From the NCBI GenBank assembly GCA_027449965.1, contig DAIDKP010000026.1:1-64000 (forward strand): 64,000 nucleotides of DNA, given 5' to 3'. The translations under genes were made by a program, and so were the position numbers. The notes under the pieces were generated by a model that worked only from the letters and a program-made list of their open reading frames with translations, ran no database searches and was not told the DNA's origin. The DNA is from Acidobacteriaceae bacterium (lineage in GTDB: Bacteria > Acidobacteriota > Terriglobia > Terriglobales > Acidobacteriaceae). Of the stretch, positions 47,375 through 56,742 are shown piece after piece (positions within the stretch are counted from its first letter, which is position 1; each line of letters begins with the position of its first letter).

Positions 47375-47487
47375 AATCTGTATTCTCGCCGATTTTCTTC
47401 CGGTTTGTGCAGTTGGCCGATGCAAGCCAACGCACAGACGAATGGTAGAACTGAAAGTGCGACTCTCATTCGATACCACACTCACCC

Positions 47488-48435
47488 ATGCAAAACCCAC
47501 CTTTCGCCGACAAATTCGTCCCGCAGACACGCTGGCTTGGCTACTCCGCATGTGCTGCGGCGGGCTGTCTGTGGGGAACCGGCTTCTACTTTGGCAAAAT
47601 CGCCCTGCGTGAAATGAGCGTCAGCCACATGGTGCTCTATCGCTTCCTCTTTGCCTGCCTGGGCATGTTGCCTGCGGCCTTTCTTGGGCGTCAACGCCAC
47701 ACCTGGCATTCGGCTGAACTTCGCATCCTGATGCTTTCTGCCATGCTTGGCATTCCGATCCAGTTTCTGCTTCAGTTCCACGGGCTTGCCCTGACCACCG
47801 TCAGCCACGCCGCTCTCATGGTCGGCACCATGCCGGTCCTGCTTGCCGTCGCCGCTGCCATCTTTCTCCATGAGCGGCTGGACTGGATTGGCTGGCTGGC
47901 GCTGTTCGCCTCGACGATTGGCGTCGGCTGCATCGTCCTCGGCGGTCATCCTGCCTCGGCTTCGGGTGCGCGGCCCACACTCACCGGAGACTTGCTTGTC
48001 GTCGTTTCGCTCACCATTGCGCTGGGCTGGGTGCTCATGAGCAAGCGCCTCATGCAGGTCCACAGCCCACTGGCCGTCAGCGCCTGGAGCATCCTTGCCG
48101 GCACCGCCATGCTCGCCGCATGGGTGATGACCGTGGACGGCCCGCCGCCGGTCCGCCATGTCAGCCTCACCGCCTGGTTGGCTTTGGCCGCCAGCGGATT
48201 GCTTTGCACCGCTACCACGACTTTTTTGTGGAACTGGGGCATTCACCACGTTCCCGCTTCACGCGCCGGCGTCTTCCTCAATATCGAACCCGCGCTCGGC
48301 TCGTACCTGGGTGTGCGTCTGCTCGGAGACCGTCTCGGACCGCTGGCCTGGCTGGGTGGAGCGCTCATCCTGGCCGCAGCCATCGCGCTCACCACGCTCG
48401 GCCATTCGGTTGAGCCGGAGATCCTGCTGGAATAG
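47488..48435 (+). CDS. EamA/DMT-family transporter
   Basis: A 315-residue inner-membrane protein with ten predicted helices made of two EamA repeats (about 20-155 and 175-305). Typical phrases are AAAGCLWGTGFYFGKIALRE in the first helix and ALGSYLGVRLLGDRLGPLAW near the end of the second repeat. The family exports metabolites such as amino acids, purines or sugars; the substrate is not evident. It is divergent from the secreted protein upstream and has no clear Shine-Dalgarno. Confidence 0.88.
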   Translation: MQNPPFADKFVPQTRWLGYSACAAAGCLWGTGFYFGKIALREMSVSHMVLYRFLFACLGMLPAAFLGRQRHTWHSAELRILMLSAMLGIPIQFLLQFHGLALTTVSHAALMVGTMPVLLAVAAAIFLHERLDWIGWLALFASTIGVGCIVLGGHPASASGARPTLTGDLLVVVSLTIALGWVLMSKRLMQVHSPLAVSAWSILAGTAMLAAWVMTVDGPPPVRHVSLTAWLALAASGLLCTATTTFLWNWGIHHVPASRAGVFLNIEPALGSYLGVRLLGDRLGPLAWLGGALILAAAIALTTLGHSVEPEILLE

Positions 48436-48611
48436 TCAGGCTCGTTGGCGCGTTTTTTCGATCCACTGCTCCACATGCGCGCATTCCCGGGCGCAGCTTG
48501 TGGGAAACGATTTAAGATCTTTTTTGATATAAAGAGTCGCGCAATCAATTTGTTTTGCCGATTCATTTTGATGAGCCGTCCACAAGCAGGCGGTTCCCCG
48601 GAGGCTCGGAT

Positions 48612-49010
48612 TTGTCCCTGATGTGGAGTTACACCTGTTCCGTTGGCATTGAGGCCATGGATGACCAGCATGCAGCGCTGATGGATGCTTTGAATGAGCT
48701 GATCACAGCGCTTTCACGCGGAGCGGATCAAGCGACCGTCTCTTCCTGCCTGGCTCACCTGACCACGCTCACCGAGCAGCATTTTGCCAGCGAAGAGCGA
48801 CTGATGGAGCGCTTTGAATTTCCCGGCCTCGAGCGTCATCGTCAGGAGCATCGGGCTTTGCTGGAGCGCCTGATGGACTGGCAGGGAAAGCGCCCGGTCG
48901 CCGGGTATCTCAGCTCCTGGCTGGAAGATCTGCGAAGCTGGTTCCACAGCCACACCGAGGGTGCCGATCGCGAATACGGACCCTGGCTGCGCGACCGCGG
49001 CGTCCGCTAA
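48612..49010 (+). CDS. Bacteriohemerythrin
   Basis: A 132-residue four-helix, non-heme diiron O2-binding protein. All seven iron ligands are visible: H20, H57, E61, H76, H80, H114 and D119 (numbered from the chosen start). The start is the TTG at 48612, seven bases after GGAGG; the ATG at 48621 lies 16 nt from that site, too far for efficient use. The upstream TTG at 48555 has no ribosome site. Likely role is oxygen sensing, storage or delivery to an oxygen-sensitive pathway. Monocistronic. Confidence 0.9.
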   Translation: MSLMWSYTCSVGIEAMDDQHAALMDALNELITALSRGADQATVSSCLAHLTTLTEQHFASEERLMERFEFPGLERHRQEHRALLERLMDWQGKRPVAGYLSSWLEDLRSWFHSHTEGADREYGPWLRDRGVR

Positions 49011-49353
49011 GTCATGGCTACTCGGGTGGATTGACCCCGCAATGAGCCAGGACAGTCAGGAAGACCGCGCCTCCGTCCGACGGTCTGGTCTGCATGGCAT
49101 CTCCGCCGTGAACACAGCCCGCAGAGCATCCCGATGCCGCGAGCCGTGTTAAGTCCACGCAGGACTCGCGCTTCCGGAAGAACCGGACAAAGCATCGAGA
49201 GACACATTTTTACGTGTCTCATCAACACAAGCTTGATGTATTCTTCTCCTGCTTGCGAAACAGCCGCTCGCGGCCTCATCCAGCTCGACCGCTTGAAGCA
49301 GCCGCTGCCACGTCGGAGCCAACAGGATTTCACGAAGAGAGTGAGTTTCAGCC
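49011..49353. other. 343-nt intergenic region without a recognised gene
   Basis: Open frames here are short and lack ribosome sites. The only structure noticed is GAGACAC-N8-GTGTCTC (49199-49220), a 7-bp hairpin with a T-rich loop but no T-tract after it. It presumably carries the promoter of the following lipoprotein gene. Confidence 0.5.
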
Positions 49354-50802
49354 ATGTTCGCTGAGCACATTGTCCGAAGCACGCAGCATCGCCCTTCAAC
49401 CTCTGGAAGAACGCATCGCATGGCACAGGCAGCAGGTGCCATTTCGCTGGCGCTCTTCGTCGTCGGCTGCGGCGGCAGCGGAGCGCCAAAGATCGGCACC
49501 ACCCCGCAAGCCATCACCTTCACTAATCCCGGCACCCAGACCGCCGGAACCTCGCAGACGCTTTCGGCCAAATCCAACTCCGGCCTCGCCGTCACCTTCA
49601 CCTCGACCACGCCCGGAACCTGTACCGTCTCTGGCTCAACCGCCACCTTCACCGCCGCCGGCACCTGCACCCTCAACGCCAACATCGCCGCCAACACCAG
49701 CTATGCCGCGGCCTCGCCGGTCACGCAGAGCTTCACCGTCAACCCCGCCATTCCCGCCGGAACCACCATCAACATCGTCGGCTACGCATTCCTTAACTCA
49801 TCCGTTGGCAACACGGCCGCCACGCTCTGGCAACTCGCCCCCGGTACTCCCACCGCCACAGCTACGCTCCTGCCCATGCCCGGCGGCATGACCAGCGCCA
49901 TGGCCCAGTCCGTAGCCGTCTCCGGCAGCGATGTCTACGTCGCCGGCTGGGCAACCAACGCCTCGACCGGCATCGCCCTCTACTGGCTCAATGGCTCACC
50001 CATCGTCCTGCCCGCCAGCATTTCGTTTGCCCGCGCCTACGCCATCGCCGTCTCTGGCGGCAACGTCTATGCCGTCGGCTTCGAGTCGAACAATTCAGTG
50101 GATGGCAACGCCATGCTCTGGGTCAACGGCGTCGCCAACCCGCTGCCCCTGCCCAGCGGATTCACAGATGCCGGGGCCAGCGCCATCACAGTCTCCGGCG
50201 GAAATGTGTACATTGCCGGAACGGCCTGGGGAGGCACCAACGGCAACACCGCTGTCTACTGGGTCAACGGCACGCCGACGATTCTGGCCCCGCCCAGCGG
50301 CTACACCGGCGACTACAGCGCCACAGGAATCGGCGTCTCCGGCGGCAATGTCTACGTCGCCGGATTCACCCAACCCAGCTCCGGTGGCGGCTCCGCGATT
50401 CTTTGGCAGAACAGCGGTCCGGCCACCGCGCTGCCCTTGCCGTCGGGCGTTCTGCCCGAACAGTATGGAGCCAATCAGATCACCGTCTCCAATAACAATG
50501 TGTATGTTGCCGGAAGTGGCGCGACCGGCTCAGACACCGCTACAGCAGCCTACTGGCTCAATAGCGTGCCCACAGTGCTGACCCTGCCCAACAACCTGCA
50601 AAATACCCTCGCCGCCGCCTCAGCCGCCCAGATCGCGCTCGTCGGCACCGATCTCTACGCGGCCGGACCGTTCTACGATACCAATCTTGGGAACCTCCAG
50701 GCAGCAGCCTACTGGGTGGACAGCGGAGCGGTCACGCTCCTGCCCATGCCCACCGGCGCGAGCGAAGCCTGGGCCAACGGCATCGCCGTCACCATGCAGT
50801 AG
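49354..50802 (+). CDS. Lipoprotein with Ig-like N-terminal segment and repeats of a YVAG / YWLNG unit
   Basis: A 482-residue exported protein. The segment AISLALFVVGCGG is a lipobox (cysteine about residue 39), preceded by an arginine-rich n-region if translation starts at ATG 49354; an internal ATG at 49420 would leave no positive charge, so the longer form is preferred. Residues about 50-130 form a Ser/Thr-rich Ig-like region. From about 135 on there are about six repeats of roughly 50 residues with the core VSGGNVYVAG...AxYWxNGxPT-L-PSG, likely blades of a beta-propeller. Similar repeats occur in extracellular acidobacterial proteins; function unknown. Confidence 0.75.
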   Translation: MFAEHIVRSTQHRPSTSGRTHRMAQAAGAISLALFVVGCGGSGAPKIGTTPQAITFTNPGTQTAGTSQTLSAKSNSGLAVTFTSTTPGTCTVSGSTATFTAAGTCTLNANIAANTSYAAASPVTQSFTVNPAIPAGTTINIVGYAFLNSSVGNTAATLWQLAPGTPTATATLLPMPGGMTSAMAQSVAVSGSDVYVAGWATNASTGIALYWLNGSPIVLPASISFARAYAIAVSGGNVYAVGFESNNSVDGNAMLWVNGVANPLPLPSGFTDAGASAITVSGGNVYIAGTAWGGTNGNTAVYWVNGTPTILAPPSGYTGDYSATGIGVSGGNVYVAGFTQPSSGGGSAILWQNSGPATALPLPSGVLPEQYGANQITVSNNNVYVAGSGATGSDTATAAYWLNSVPTVLTLPNNLQNTLAAASAAQIALVGTDLYAAGPFYDTNLGNLQAAAYWVDSGAVTLLPMPTGASEAWANGIAVTMQ

Positions 50803-50851
50803 GATGCGGGGGATGCAACAGCATGGCGTGGCCTCAGCACCGCTTGAGGCG

Positions 50852-52051
50852 TCAGAGGTTTCCGATCTCCAGTGAGGAAAACGCAAGTTGACTGGACGGT
50901 CGCGCACCGGCGCGCGGCTCAGTTGCCAGCGCGTATACCAGACGTTCCAGCACCAGACGCTTGTCGGGAGGGGAGCTGCGCAGTTCCAGATCGGCCTGAG
51001 CGATCAGCCGCAGGCCACGCGCCAGTTCGCGACGATTGCGGAAGCGCCGCGCCTGGCGGATCAGGTCGTCGGCGGCAAAGGGCGGCATCCGAAAGCCTTG
51101 CCAGAGTGCCTGCCAGATGGCCCTTGAATCGCGCACATTCTTCTCCAGAATCACCATCATCTGGCGATAGGTCCGTGCCAGCATATACAGGTGTCCGATG
51201 GCCGCATCCTCGCCCGCATCGGAGCTATTCAGCAACCCGTGCAGCAGCCCGATCGCCCGTGCCCGGTCGTGTGCGCTGATTGCATCCGTCAACTCATAGA
51301 GCGACCGCTGCCGCGCGCTCAGCACCATCGTTTCCACGTCGCCTAACGTGATGCGTCCACGACCGCTGGTAAAAAGCAGCAGCTTCTCCATCTCTGTGGC
51401 AATCAGCATCATGTCGTTGCCCAGCGAATCCACCAGTTCGCGCACTGCATCCGGTTCCATGCGCGTCTGCTGCTCCTGTGCCGTTGCGTTCACCCAGCGC
51501 ATGGCGTCTGCCTCTTCCACGCGCGCCAGCTCCACCATGGAGTAATGGTCGCCCAGCGTCTCGCGCAGCCGCTCAAACTTGTTCTTGTCCTCCATGTCCA
51601 TGCGACGCGGGTCACCGGGAATGGTGAAGTGATCTGCCACCAGAATAAGCAGTGCCTGAGGATTGGGGCTGCGGGCGTAGCGCTCCAGCTCGGCAAACTC
51701 TTCCTTTTTCGCGCCGCGCGTATAAAGCTGCCGCAGATTGCGCACCACCACCACCTGGAACGGCGCCATCAGGGATGGTGTCCGCAGCAAGTCCAGCGCC
51801 GCAAAGATCGTCTGCTCGGTCAGGTCAACCTCAGTCAGGCAAAATTCGCGCATTTCAACGGGAACGAAGGCACCCAGCACTGCTCGGCGGCAACGCTGCT
51901 GAAGAAAGACATCATCTCCGGCAAGCACATAGCCAGCGCGCAGAGCGCCCGGCGCAGGCACGCCGCCCTGCATTCCGGCTTGCGCCGCTTCCATCTCGCG
52001 GACAAATCGTTCTGCGGCGGAAAATCCGATTCCCTGCCTGCCCTGCATCAT
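50852..52051 (-). CDS. holA: DNA polymerase III, delta subunit
   Basis: Clamp-loader subunit that opens the beta clamp. The 399-residue protein has the DnaX/HolA AAA-like fold: YVLAGDDVFLQQRCRRAV near the N-terminus, then TPSLMAPFQVVVVRNLRQL, the SLGNDMMLIATEMEKLLLF helix and the C-terminal collar domain with MLARTYRQMMVILEK. The start at 52051 (MMQGRQGIGF) was chosen because GGAGGA lies 9 nt upstream; longer frames reaching 52264 would enter the divergent gene's promoter region. The family is weakly conserved, yet order and motifs fit well. Confidence 0.9.
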   Translation of the reverse strand: MMQGRQGIGFSAAERFVREMEAAQAGMQGGVPAPGALRAGYVLAGDDVFLQQRCRRAVLGAFVPVEMREFCLTEVDLTEQTIFAALDLLRTPSLMAPFQVVVVRNLRQLYTRGAKKEEFAELERYARSPNPQALLILVADHFTIPGDPRRMDMEDKNKFERLRETLGDHYSMVELARVEEADAMRWVNATAQEQQTRMEPDAVRELVDSLGNDMMLIATEMEKLLLFTSGRGRITLGDVETMVLSARQRSLYELTDAISAHDRARAIGLLHGLLNSSDAGEDAAIGHLYMLARTYRQMMVILEKNVRDSRAIWQALWQGFRMPPFAADDLIRQARRFRNRRELARGLRLIAQADLELRSSPPDKRLVLERLVYALATEPRAGARPSSQLAFSSLEIGNL

Positions 52052-52225
52052 GGGTACGATTCCTCCGGCAGCATGATTGCGGCCTGCTACCAGCATAATC
52101 CGCATGACAGGGAAGGGCAGTGGGAAATTTGAATGGTCACAAGAATGAGCACCCCGATTCGCTGCCGTGCGCGCTGTGTCATGCTGGAGACAGGGTACAA
52201 AAAGTACACTCAACTGGACACGCCT

Positions 52226-54361
52226 ATGCTCGAACAGCCAATCTCGACGAATCCTCTTGAACATGCCGCTTCCTCGTATCTACGCTCTGCCCGCCATCAG
52301 CCGGTGCAGTGGTATCCATGGGGCGAGGAAGCCTTTGCCCGCGCGGTTGCGGAGGACAAGCCGGTTCTGCTGGATATCGGCGCGGTGTGGTGTCACTGGT
52401 GCCACGTGATGGACCGCGAATCCTATGAAAATCCTGAGATTGCCGCCATCCTGAACGAGCACTTCATCGCCGTAAAGGTGGACCGCGACGAACGACCCGA
52501 CGTGGACGCGCGCTACCAGGCCGCTGTCTCAGCCATCAGCGGGCAGGGCGGATGGCCACTGACTGCTTTTCTGACCCCGGATGGTCGACCATTCTTTGGC
52601 GGCACGTATTTTCCAGCGGAGGAGCGCTACGGACGGCCAGGCATGAAGCGCGTCTTGCTGACCATGGCGGACTCCTGGCGGACGCGTCGCGAGGAGGTGC
52701 TGGAATCAGCCGCGAGCGTGATGGCCGCCGTAGAGCAAAACGAAAACTTCTCCGGTCGCGGCACTGCGCTTTCCTTCGACCTGACGGACAAGATCGTCGC
52801 TTCGATCCTGAAACAATTTGATGCGCGTCATGGCGGCTTTGGTTCGCAACCCAAGTTTCCTCATCCGGCGGCACTGGACCTGCTGTTGGATGTTGCTGTC
52901 CGTACGGGCAGTGAACAGGCTCGCGACGCAGCGCTGCTAACGCTTCGGCGGATGCGTGCCGGGGGTGTTTACGATCAGCTTGCGGGTGGATTTCATCGCT
53001 ATTCCGTGGACGAGCGCTGGGTTGTGCCGCACTTTGAAAAGATGCTCTACGACAACTCCGAGCTGCTGCGTTGCTACATCCATGCCTACCAGAGCTTTGT
53101 GGAGCCGGAGTTTGCCCAGACTGCCCAGGAGATCATCGCCTGGCTTGATTGCACGATGACGGATCGTGCCCATGGAGGATTTTTCAGCTCTCAGGATGCA
53201 GACATCAATCTTGAGGATGACGGAGACTACTTCACCTGGACGCGCGATGAGGCGCGAGCTGTTCTGACCGACCGGGAGTTCTCTCTGGCTGCCCGCTACT
53301 GGGACATTGGCGAGCTGGGCGATATGCACCACAACCCGCGCAAGAATGTTCTCCACATGCGCTTCAGTCTGGAAGATGCGGCGCGGGAGTCCGGAGTGTC
53401 GCCGGAGGATGCACGTAAACTGCTTGTCGCTGCGCAGCAAAAGCTGCTGGCTGCGCGCGCCCAGCGCCCCACTCCGTTCATCGACCGCACGCTCTATACC
53501 GGTTGGAATGCAATGGCCATCACGGCGTATCTGGAAGCTGGGCGAGTGCTGCGTGTACCCGCTGCGCGCGACTTTGCGTTGAAGTCTCTGGATCGCCTGC
53601 TGGCTCAGGCATGGGATGGTGGGCAGGAGCTGGCGCATGTAATCGCCTATGCTGAGTCTTCGTCCGCTCCGCGCATTGCTGGAACGCTGGAGGACTACGC
53701 CTTCACGATTCACGCCTGCATCGATGCATGGCTGGCGACCGGCGCAATGGAGTACTACCGTTCTGCCTGCAAGCTGGCTGATGCCATGATTGCGCTCTTC
53801 CTGGATCGCACGGCGAGCGTCTTTCTGGATCTTCCCGTGGAACGCGCTCAGTCCGCATCCATCGGTGCCCTGGTGGCGCGTCGGCGTCCGCTGCAGGACG
53901 CGCCCACGCCTGCAGGGAATCCTGTTGCGGTGGCTGCGCTGCTGCGCCTGGAACCGCTGAGTGGCCGTGCTGAATATCGAGAAATCGCCGAAGATGTTCT
54001 GGAAGCCTTTGCTGGAATTGTCGAGCATTTTGGGCTTTATGTCGGCACCTACGCGTTGACGCTGAACCGCTTCCTGCTGGATCCTTTGCAGGTGGTCGTG
54101 GTGGGCGACGAAGAGAGCGCGAGTCGGCTTGAAGCGCTTGCGACAGCACGATTTGCCGTGAACAAAACCGTCATTCGCCTGCAGGCGCGACAGTTGCTTG
54201 CCGAGACCTTGCCGGAGGCGCTTGCCCAGACTATTCCGCAGGTCGCTCTGCCATCCTCAGGCGCTGCCTGGGCGCTGGTCTGTCGTGGACGCACCTGCCT
54301 GCCTCCGATCGACAACCCCGATCAGTTGCTGGATGCGCTGGAGATGAATCCTGAAGCCTGA
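52226..54361 (+). CDS. Thioredoxin-fold DUF255 / YyaL-like protein
   Basis: A 711-residue protein of the family that includes B. subtilis YyaL and human SPATA20. An N-terminal thioredoxin-like domain (about 1-165) carries the CHWCHVM active-site-like motif and the typical ASSYLRSARHQPVQWYPWGE opening. The rest is an (alpha/alpha)6-barrel domain related to glycoside hydrolases and epimerases (for example YTGWNAMAITAYLEAGRVL). The ATG at 52226 matches the usual N-terminus of the family; upstream ATGs are possible. Biochemical role is unknown; a redox or carbohydrate function is only inferred. Confidence 0.88.
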   Translation: MLEQPISTNPLEHAASSYLRSARHQPVQWYPWGEEAFARAVAEDKPVLLDIGAVWCHWCHVMDRESYENPEIAAILNEHFIAVKVDRDERPDVDARYQAAVSAISGQGGWPLTAFLTPDGRPFFGGTYFPAEERYGRPGMKRVLLTMADSWRTRREEVLESAASVMAAVEQNENFSGRGTALSFDLTDKIVASILKQFDARHGGFGSQPKFPHPAALDLLLDVAVRTGSEQARDAALLTLRRMRAGGVYDQLAGGFHRYSVDERWVVPHFEKMLYDNSELLRCYIHAYQSFVEPEFAQTAQEIIAWLDCTMTDRAHGGFFSSQDADINLEDDGDYFTWTRDEARAVLTDREFSLAARYWDIGELGDMHHNPRKNVLHMRFSLEDAARESGVSPEDARKLLVAAQQKLLAARAQRPTPFIDRTLYTGWNAMAITAYLEAGRVLRVPAARDFALKSLDRLLAQAWDGGQELAHVIAYAESSSAPRIAGTLEDYAFTIHACIDAWLATGAMEYYRSACKLADAMIALFLDRTASVFLDLPVERAQSASIGALVARRRPLQDAPTPAGNPVAVAALLRLEPLSGRAEYREIAEDVLEAFAGIVEHFGLYVGTYALTLNRFLLDPLQVVVVGDEESASRLEALATARFAVNKTVIRLQARQLLAETLPEALAQTIPQVALPSSGAAWALVCRGRTCLPPIDNPDQLLDALEMNPEA

Positions 54362-54428
54362 TTGACGGTACAGATTCATTGGCTTGTTTATTCATCCATG
54401 GATCGTGCCAGCGCAGCATCGTGTGCAG

Positions 54429-55442
54429 CTATCCGCCAAAAGGATCATGCTCCTGTGGCGGCAAGGCCGTAATGTCCACCGGCTTCGTTGCACTCGTCGA
54501 AGAAGCCTCCAACCGACGAGCACTACCTTCCGGGCCGCGATCGACTCCGCCGTATTCGTGGAAGGTACGATAGGGATCGCCCGGAAGCATCCTGCGCTCT
54601 TCCAGGGCCAATCGGATGAGGCGACGAAATTCGCGCACGGGCGCATTGGTTTTGCCGGCACGTGTGCGAAAGAGCACCGGGTATACCATCTCCGATCCGT
54701 GCATCGCATCGACACCAAGCACCTGCGGATCGGCCAGGAAATCCGCAGCAAAACGTGCATCGTTTCGCACTGCCATTGCTGTGGAGCGTAGCAACTCCAG
54801 AATCTCATCCGGTGGCGCGGAAAAGTCCACCGACACATTGACCGTAGCCTGCGAAAATTCTCGACTGAGGTTGGCGACCGTTGTGATCTGCGAGTTGGGA
54901 ATCACGTAGAGCGTTCCGTCTCCATCGCGAACTTCCGTTCGTCGCAGAGTCATCGCCTCGACGACGCCGTTCATGCCGCTGATGCGCACGGTGTCACCGA
55001 TGTTGAACTGATCCTCGAGCAGGATCAGTGTTCCGTTCAGAATATCTTTTACGATGGTCTGCGCCGCCAGTCCCACGGCGATTCCGGCTACGCCGGCTGA
55101 CGCCAGCAGCGGTCCCAGATTGACGCCAAGAATCGACAGGGCCTGTAATGTGGTCAAAGTCCACAGGGCGGCGTGCAGCGTGGTGCGCAGAATGGCGGAG
55201 AATGTCTTCACCTGCGACAGCCGCATCGGGCTGGCGTTTTTCTGCTCAGCCACAGAGACCATGCGCCGCGTGGCCAGCGCAATGAGCCTGCTGATCACCA
55301 GCGCAATCAGCGTGACGGCAATCAGGTTTGGCAGTTTGACGTGAAGAAATTCCTGGCCGTCGGTAGCCCACTCATCGAGCAAACGGCTGAAGAATCCCGG
55401 TTGCATCATGGGAGCAGAAAATAGAAAGAATGCAGCAGTCAC
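54429..55442 (-). CDS. Mechanosensitive ion channel, MscS family
   Basis: A 337-residue inner-membrane channel. Three hydrophobic segments (about 38-60, 85-110 and the pore helix 112-135) lead to the MscS signature GVAGIAVGLAAQTIVKDILNG, then the cytoplasmic beta domain (DQFNIGDTVRISGMNGVVEAM and NSQITTVANLSRE). The C-terminal 45 residues are Ser/Pro-rich. GTG 55442 has AGAGG seven bases upstream; ATGs at 55409 and 55406 are alternatives without a ribosome site. Start and ribosome site sit in the loop of a 15-bp perfect inverted repeat. Confidence 0.9.
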   Translation of the reverse strand: MTAAFFLFSAPMMQPGFFSRLLDEWATDGQEFLHVKLPNLIAVTLIALVISRLIALATRRMVSVAEQKNASPMRLSQVKTFSAILRTTLHAALWTLTTLQALSILGVNLGPLLASAGVAGIAVGLAAQTIVKDILNGTLILLEDQFNIGDTVRISGMNGVVEAMTLRRTEVRDGDGTLYVIPNSQITTVANLSREFSQATVNVSVDFSAPPDEILELLRSTAMAVRNDARFAADFLADPQVLGVDAMHGSEMVYPVLFRTRAGKTNAPVREFRRLIRLALEERRMLPGDPYRTFHEYGGVDRGPEGSARRLEASSTSATKPVDITALPPQEHDPFGG

Positions 55443-55467
55443 CCTGGAACCTCTGCATTCTTTCTAT
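55421..55467. terminator. 15-bp perfect inverted repeat between the integrase remnant and the MscS gene
   Basis: ATAGAAAGAATGCAG (55421-55435) and its exact complement (55453-55467) flank a 17-nt loop. On the minus strand the second arm is pyrimidine-rich and is followed by TTTCTG, so it can act as a terminator for the integrase transcript, whose stop is 14 nt upstream. The MscS start codon and Shine-Dalgarno lie in the loop, so control of MscS translation is an alternative reading. Confidence 0.6.
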
Positions 55468-55480
55468 ATCAGAGCTGTTC

Positions 55481-56670
55481 TCATCGGCCAGGTTTGAAGG
55501 TAAAACCGCTTGCTGTCGATTTGACCGAGAACGGGGAGGCTGATTGTGGCGGACTTATCCGCAATATCTCCTTTCTTTTTGATTGCCCTGCCATTACGTC
55601 GTCACAATCTTCCATCTTCAGAAATTGCTCCATTGAGATGATTTCCTCGGTGGGTGCCTGCTGACGCAACTTCATCCGCTCATAGGCCTGCTCATACTGC
55701 TGTTCGATTTTCTCCTTTCGGACCTGCACATAGACCTGAAGTGTTGCCAGACAAAGCCACCCGCCCAGCTTCTGCAATACTGTGAGATCCATGCCGGAGT
55801 TGTAGAGTCTGGAGGCCCATGTGTGCCGCAGCCGGTGATAGACAAATCCACCGCCTGTCATTTGCACTCCGGTGAACAGGCGATTGAGACGTTCGGCAAG
55901 GGCATGATTCGTCAACGGGGCACCGCGTGGCCCGTGAAGCAGGTAGTCATGCCCGCACTCGGAGTTCCGCAGTTGCTTCCAAAGAGCCAGGTAGTGCGCG
56001 ACCTTATCGTGAAAGGGAACCGTGCGTTCTACGCCGTTCTTGGTGGGCAGACGAACGAGGATCGTACGACGAACGGCATCGACATACTCTTCGCGGATGT
56101 TGCACGTTTCGCCACCGCGCAACCCGCACTCCTCCCCGATTGCGACGGCCAGCATCAAAGCCACGTTTCCGCTGTTGACGAGAGTCCTCCACACCAGAGC
56201 CAAATCTTCGGCTTCCAGCGGACGCGGATCGTTTTTACGGGACTTCTGTTTGTGTATCTCGCGGATCACTGGGTTCGAGATCGGTAGGTTCTTCACGCCA
56301 ATCAACCAGTGAAAGAAGGTCGAGAGTTGACCGACATGGCTTGTCGATTTGACGCCCCGCTTCTTCTCTGCGCTGATAAACTCTCCGATCGAAGTCGGAC
56401 GCACATCTTCCCACCACTCGATCCCCAGCGTCCCATGGAGAATCGTGTTGCGCGAGAGAGGTTGGCCTTGGCGGAAGTCACTGTCGAATCGGCGTAGTTC
56501 GGCTTCAGCCTGATGTATTCGAGCAGAGCGTCCTGAAGCGGACCAGCCCTTAGCATCAACCGCTCAAACTGAGCCAGACGATAATGCTCCATGGAACAGT
56601 AACGGGGATTGTTTCCTCGGTCTGCAGATGTTCCGATGATAGGCAGCGTACAGTCTGTCCCAAACTCCAA
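55481..56670 (-). pseudogene. Tyrosine recombinase/integrase with a frameshift in its N-terminal domain
   Basis: The catalytic domain (frame ending at 55481) is complete: Arg in CGLRGGE, Lys in LPTKNGVERTVP, HRLRHTW, a Trp in LGGW replacing the usual second His, and the nucleophile Tyr in LQVYVQV. The core-binding part (YIRLKPNYADSTVTSAKANL) is in another frame that runs to a stop at 56302. The frames would join smoothly as RFSMGR-LGIEWWEDVRP at 56425-56440, implying a net one-base shift there. A shorter product from GTG 56404 would lack the core-binding helices. The 5' end has a small cysteine motif and meets IS sequence near 56670. Either decay or a sequencing error. Confidence 0.8.
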
Positions 56671-56742
56671 AAACTAAGCCAGCTTGAGGTTGAGAGATTT
56701 CGGAGCTCCGTGATTCTCTGAAGAAGGAGAGGAGGCCGGGAG

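Noticed and set aside
49199-49220. Terminator after the bacteriohemerythrin gene
   Set aside because: The 7-bp hairpin is nearly 190 nt from the stop codon and lacks a T-tract; its T-run is in the loop.
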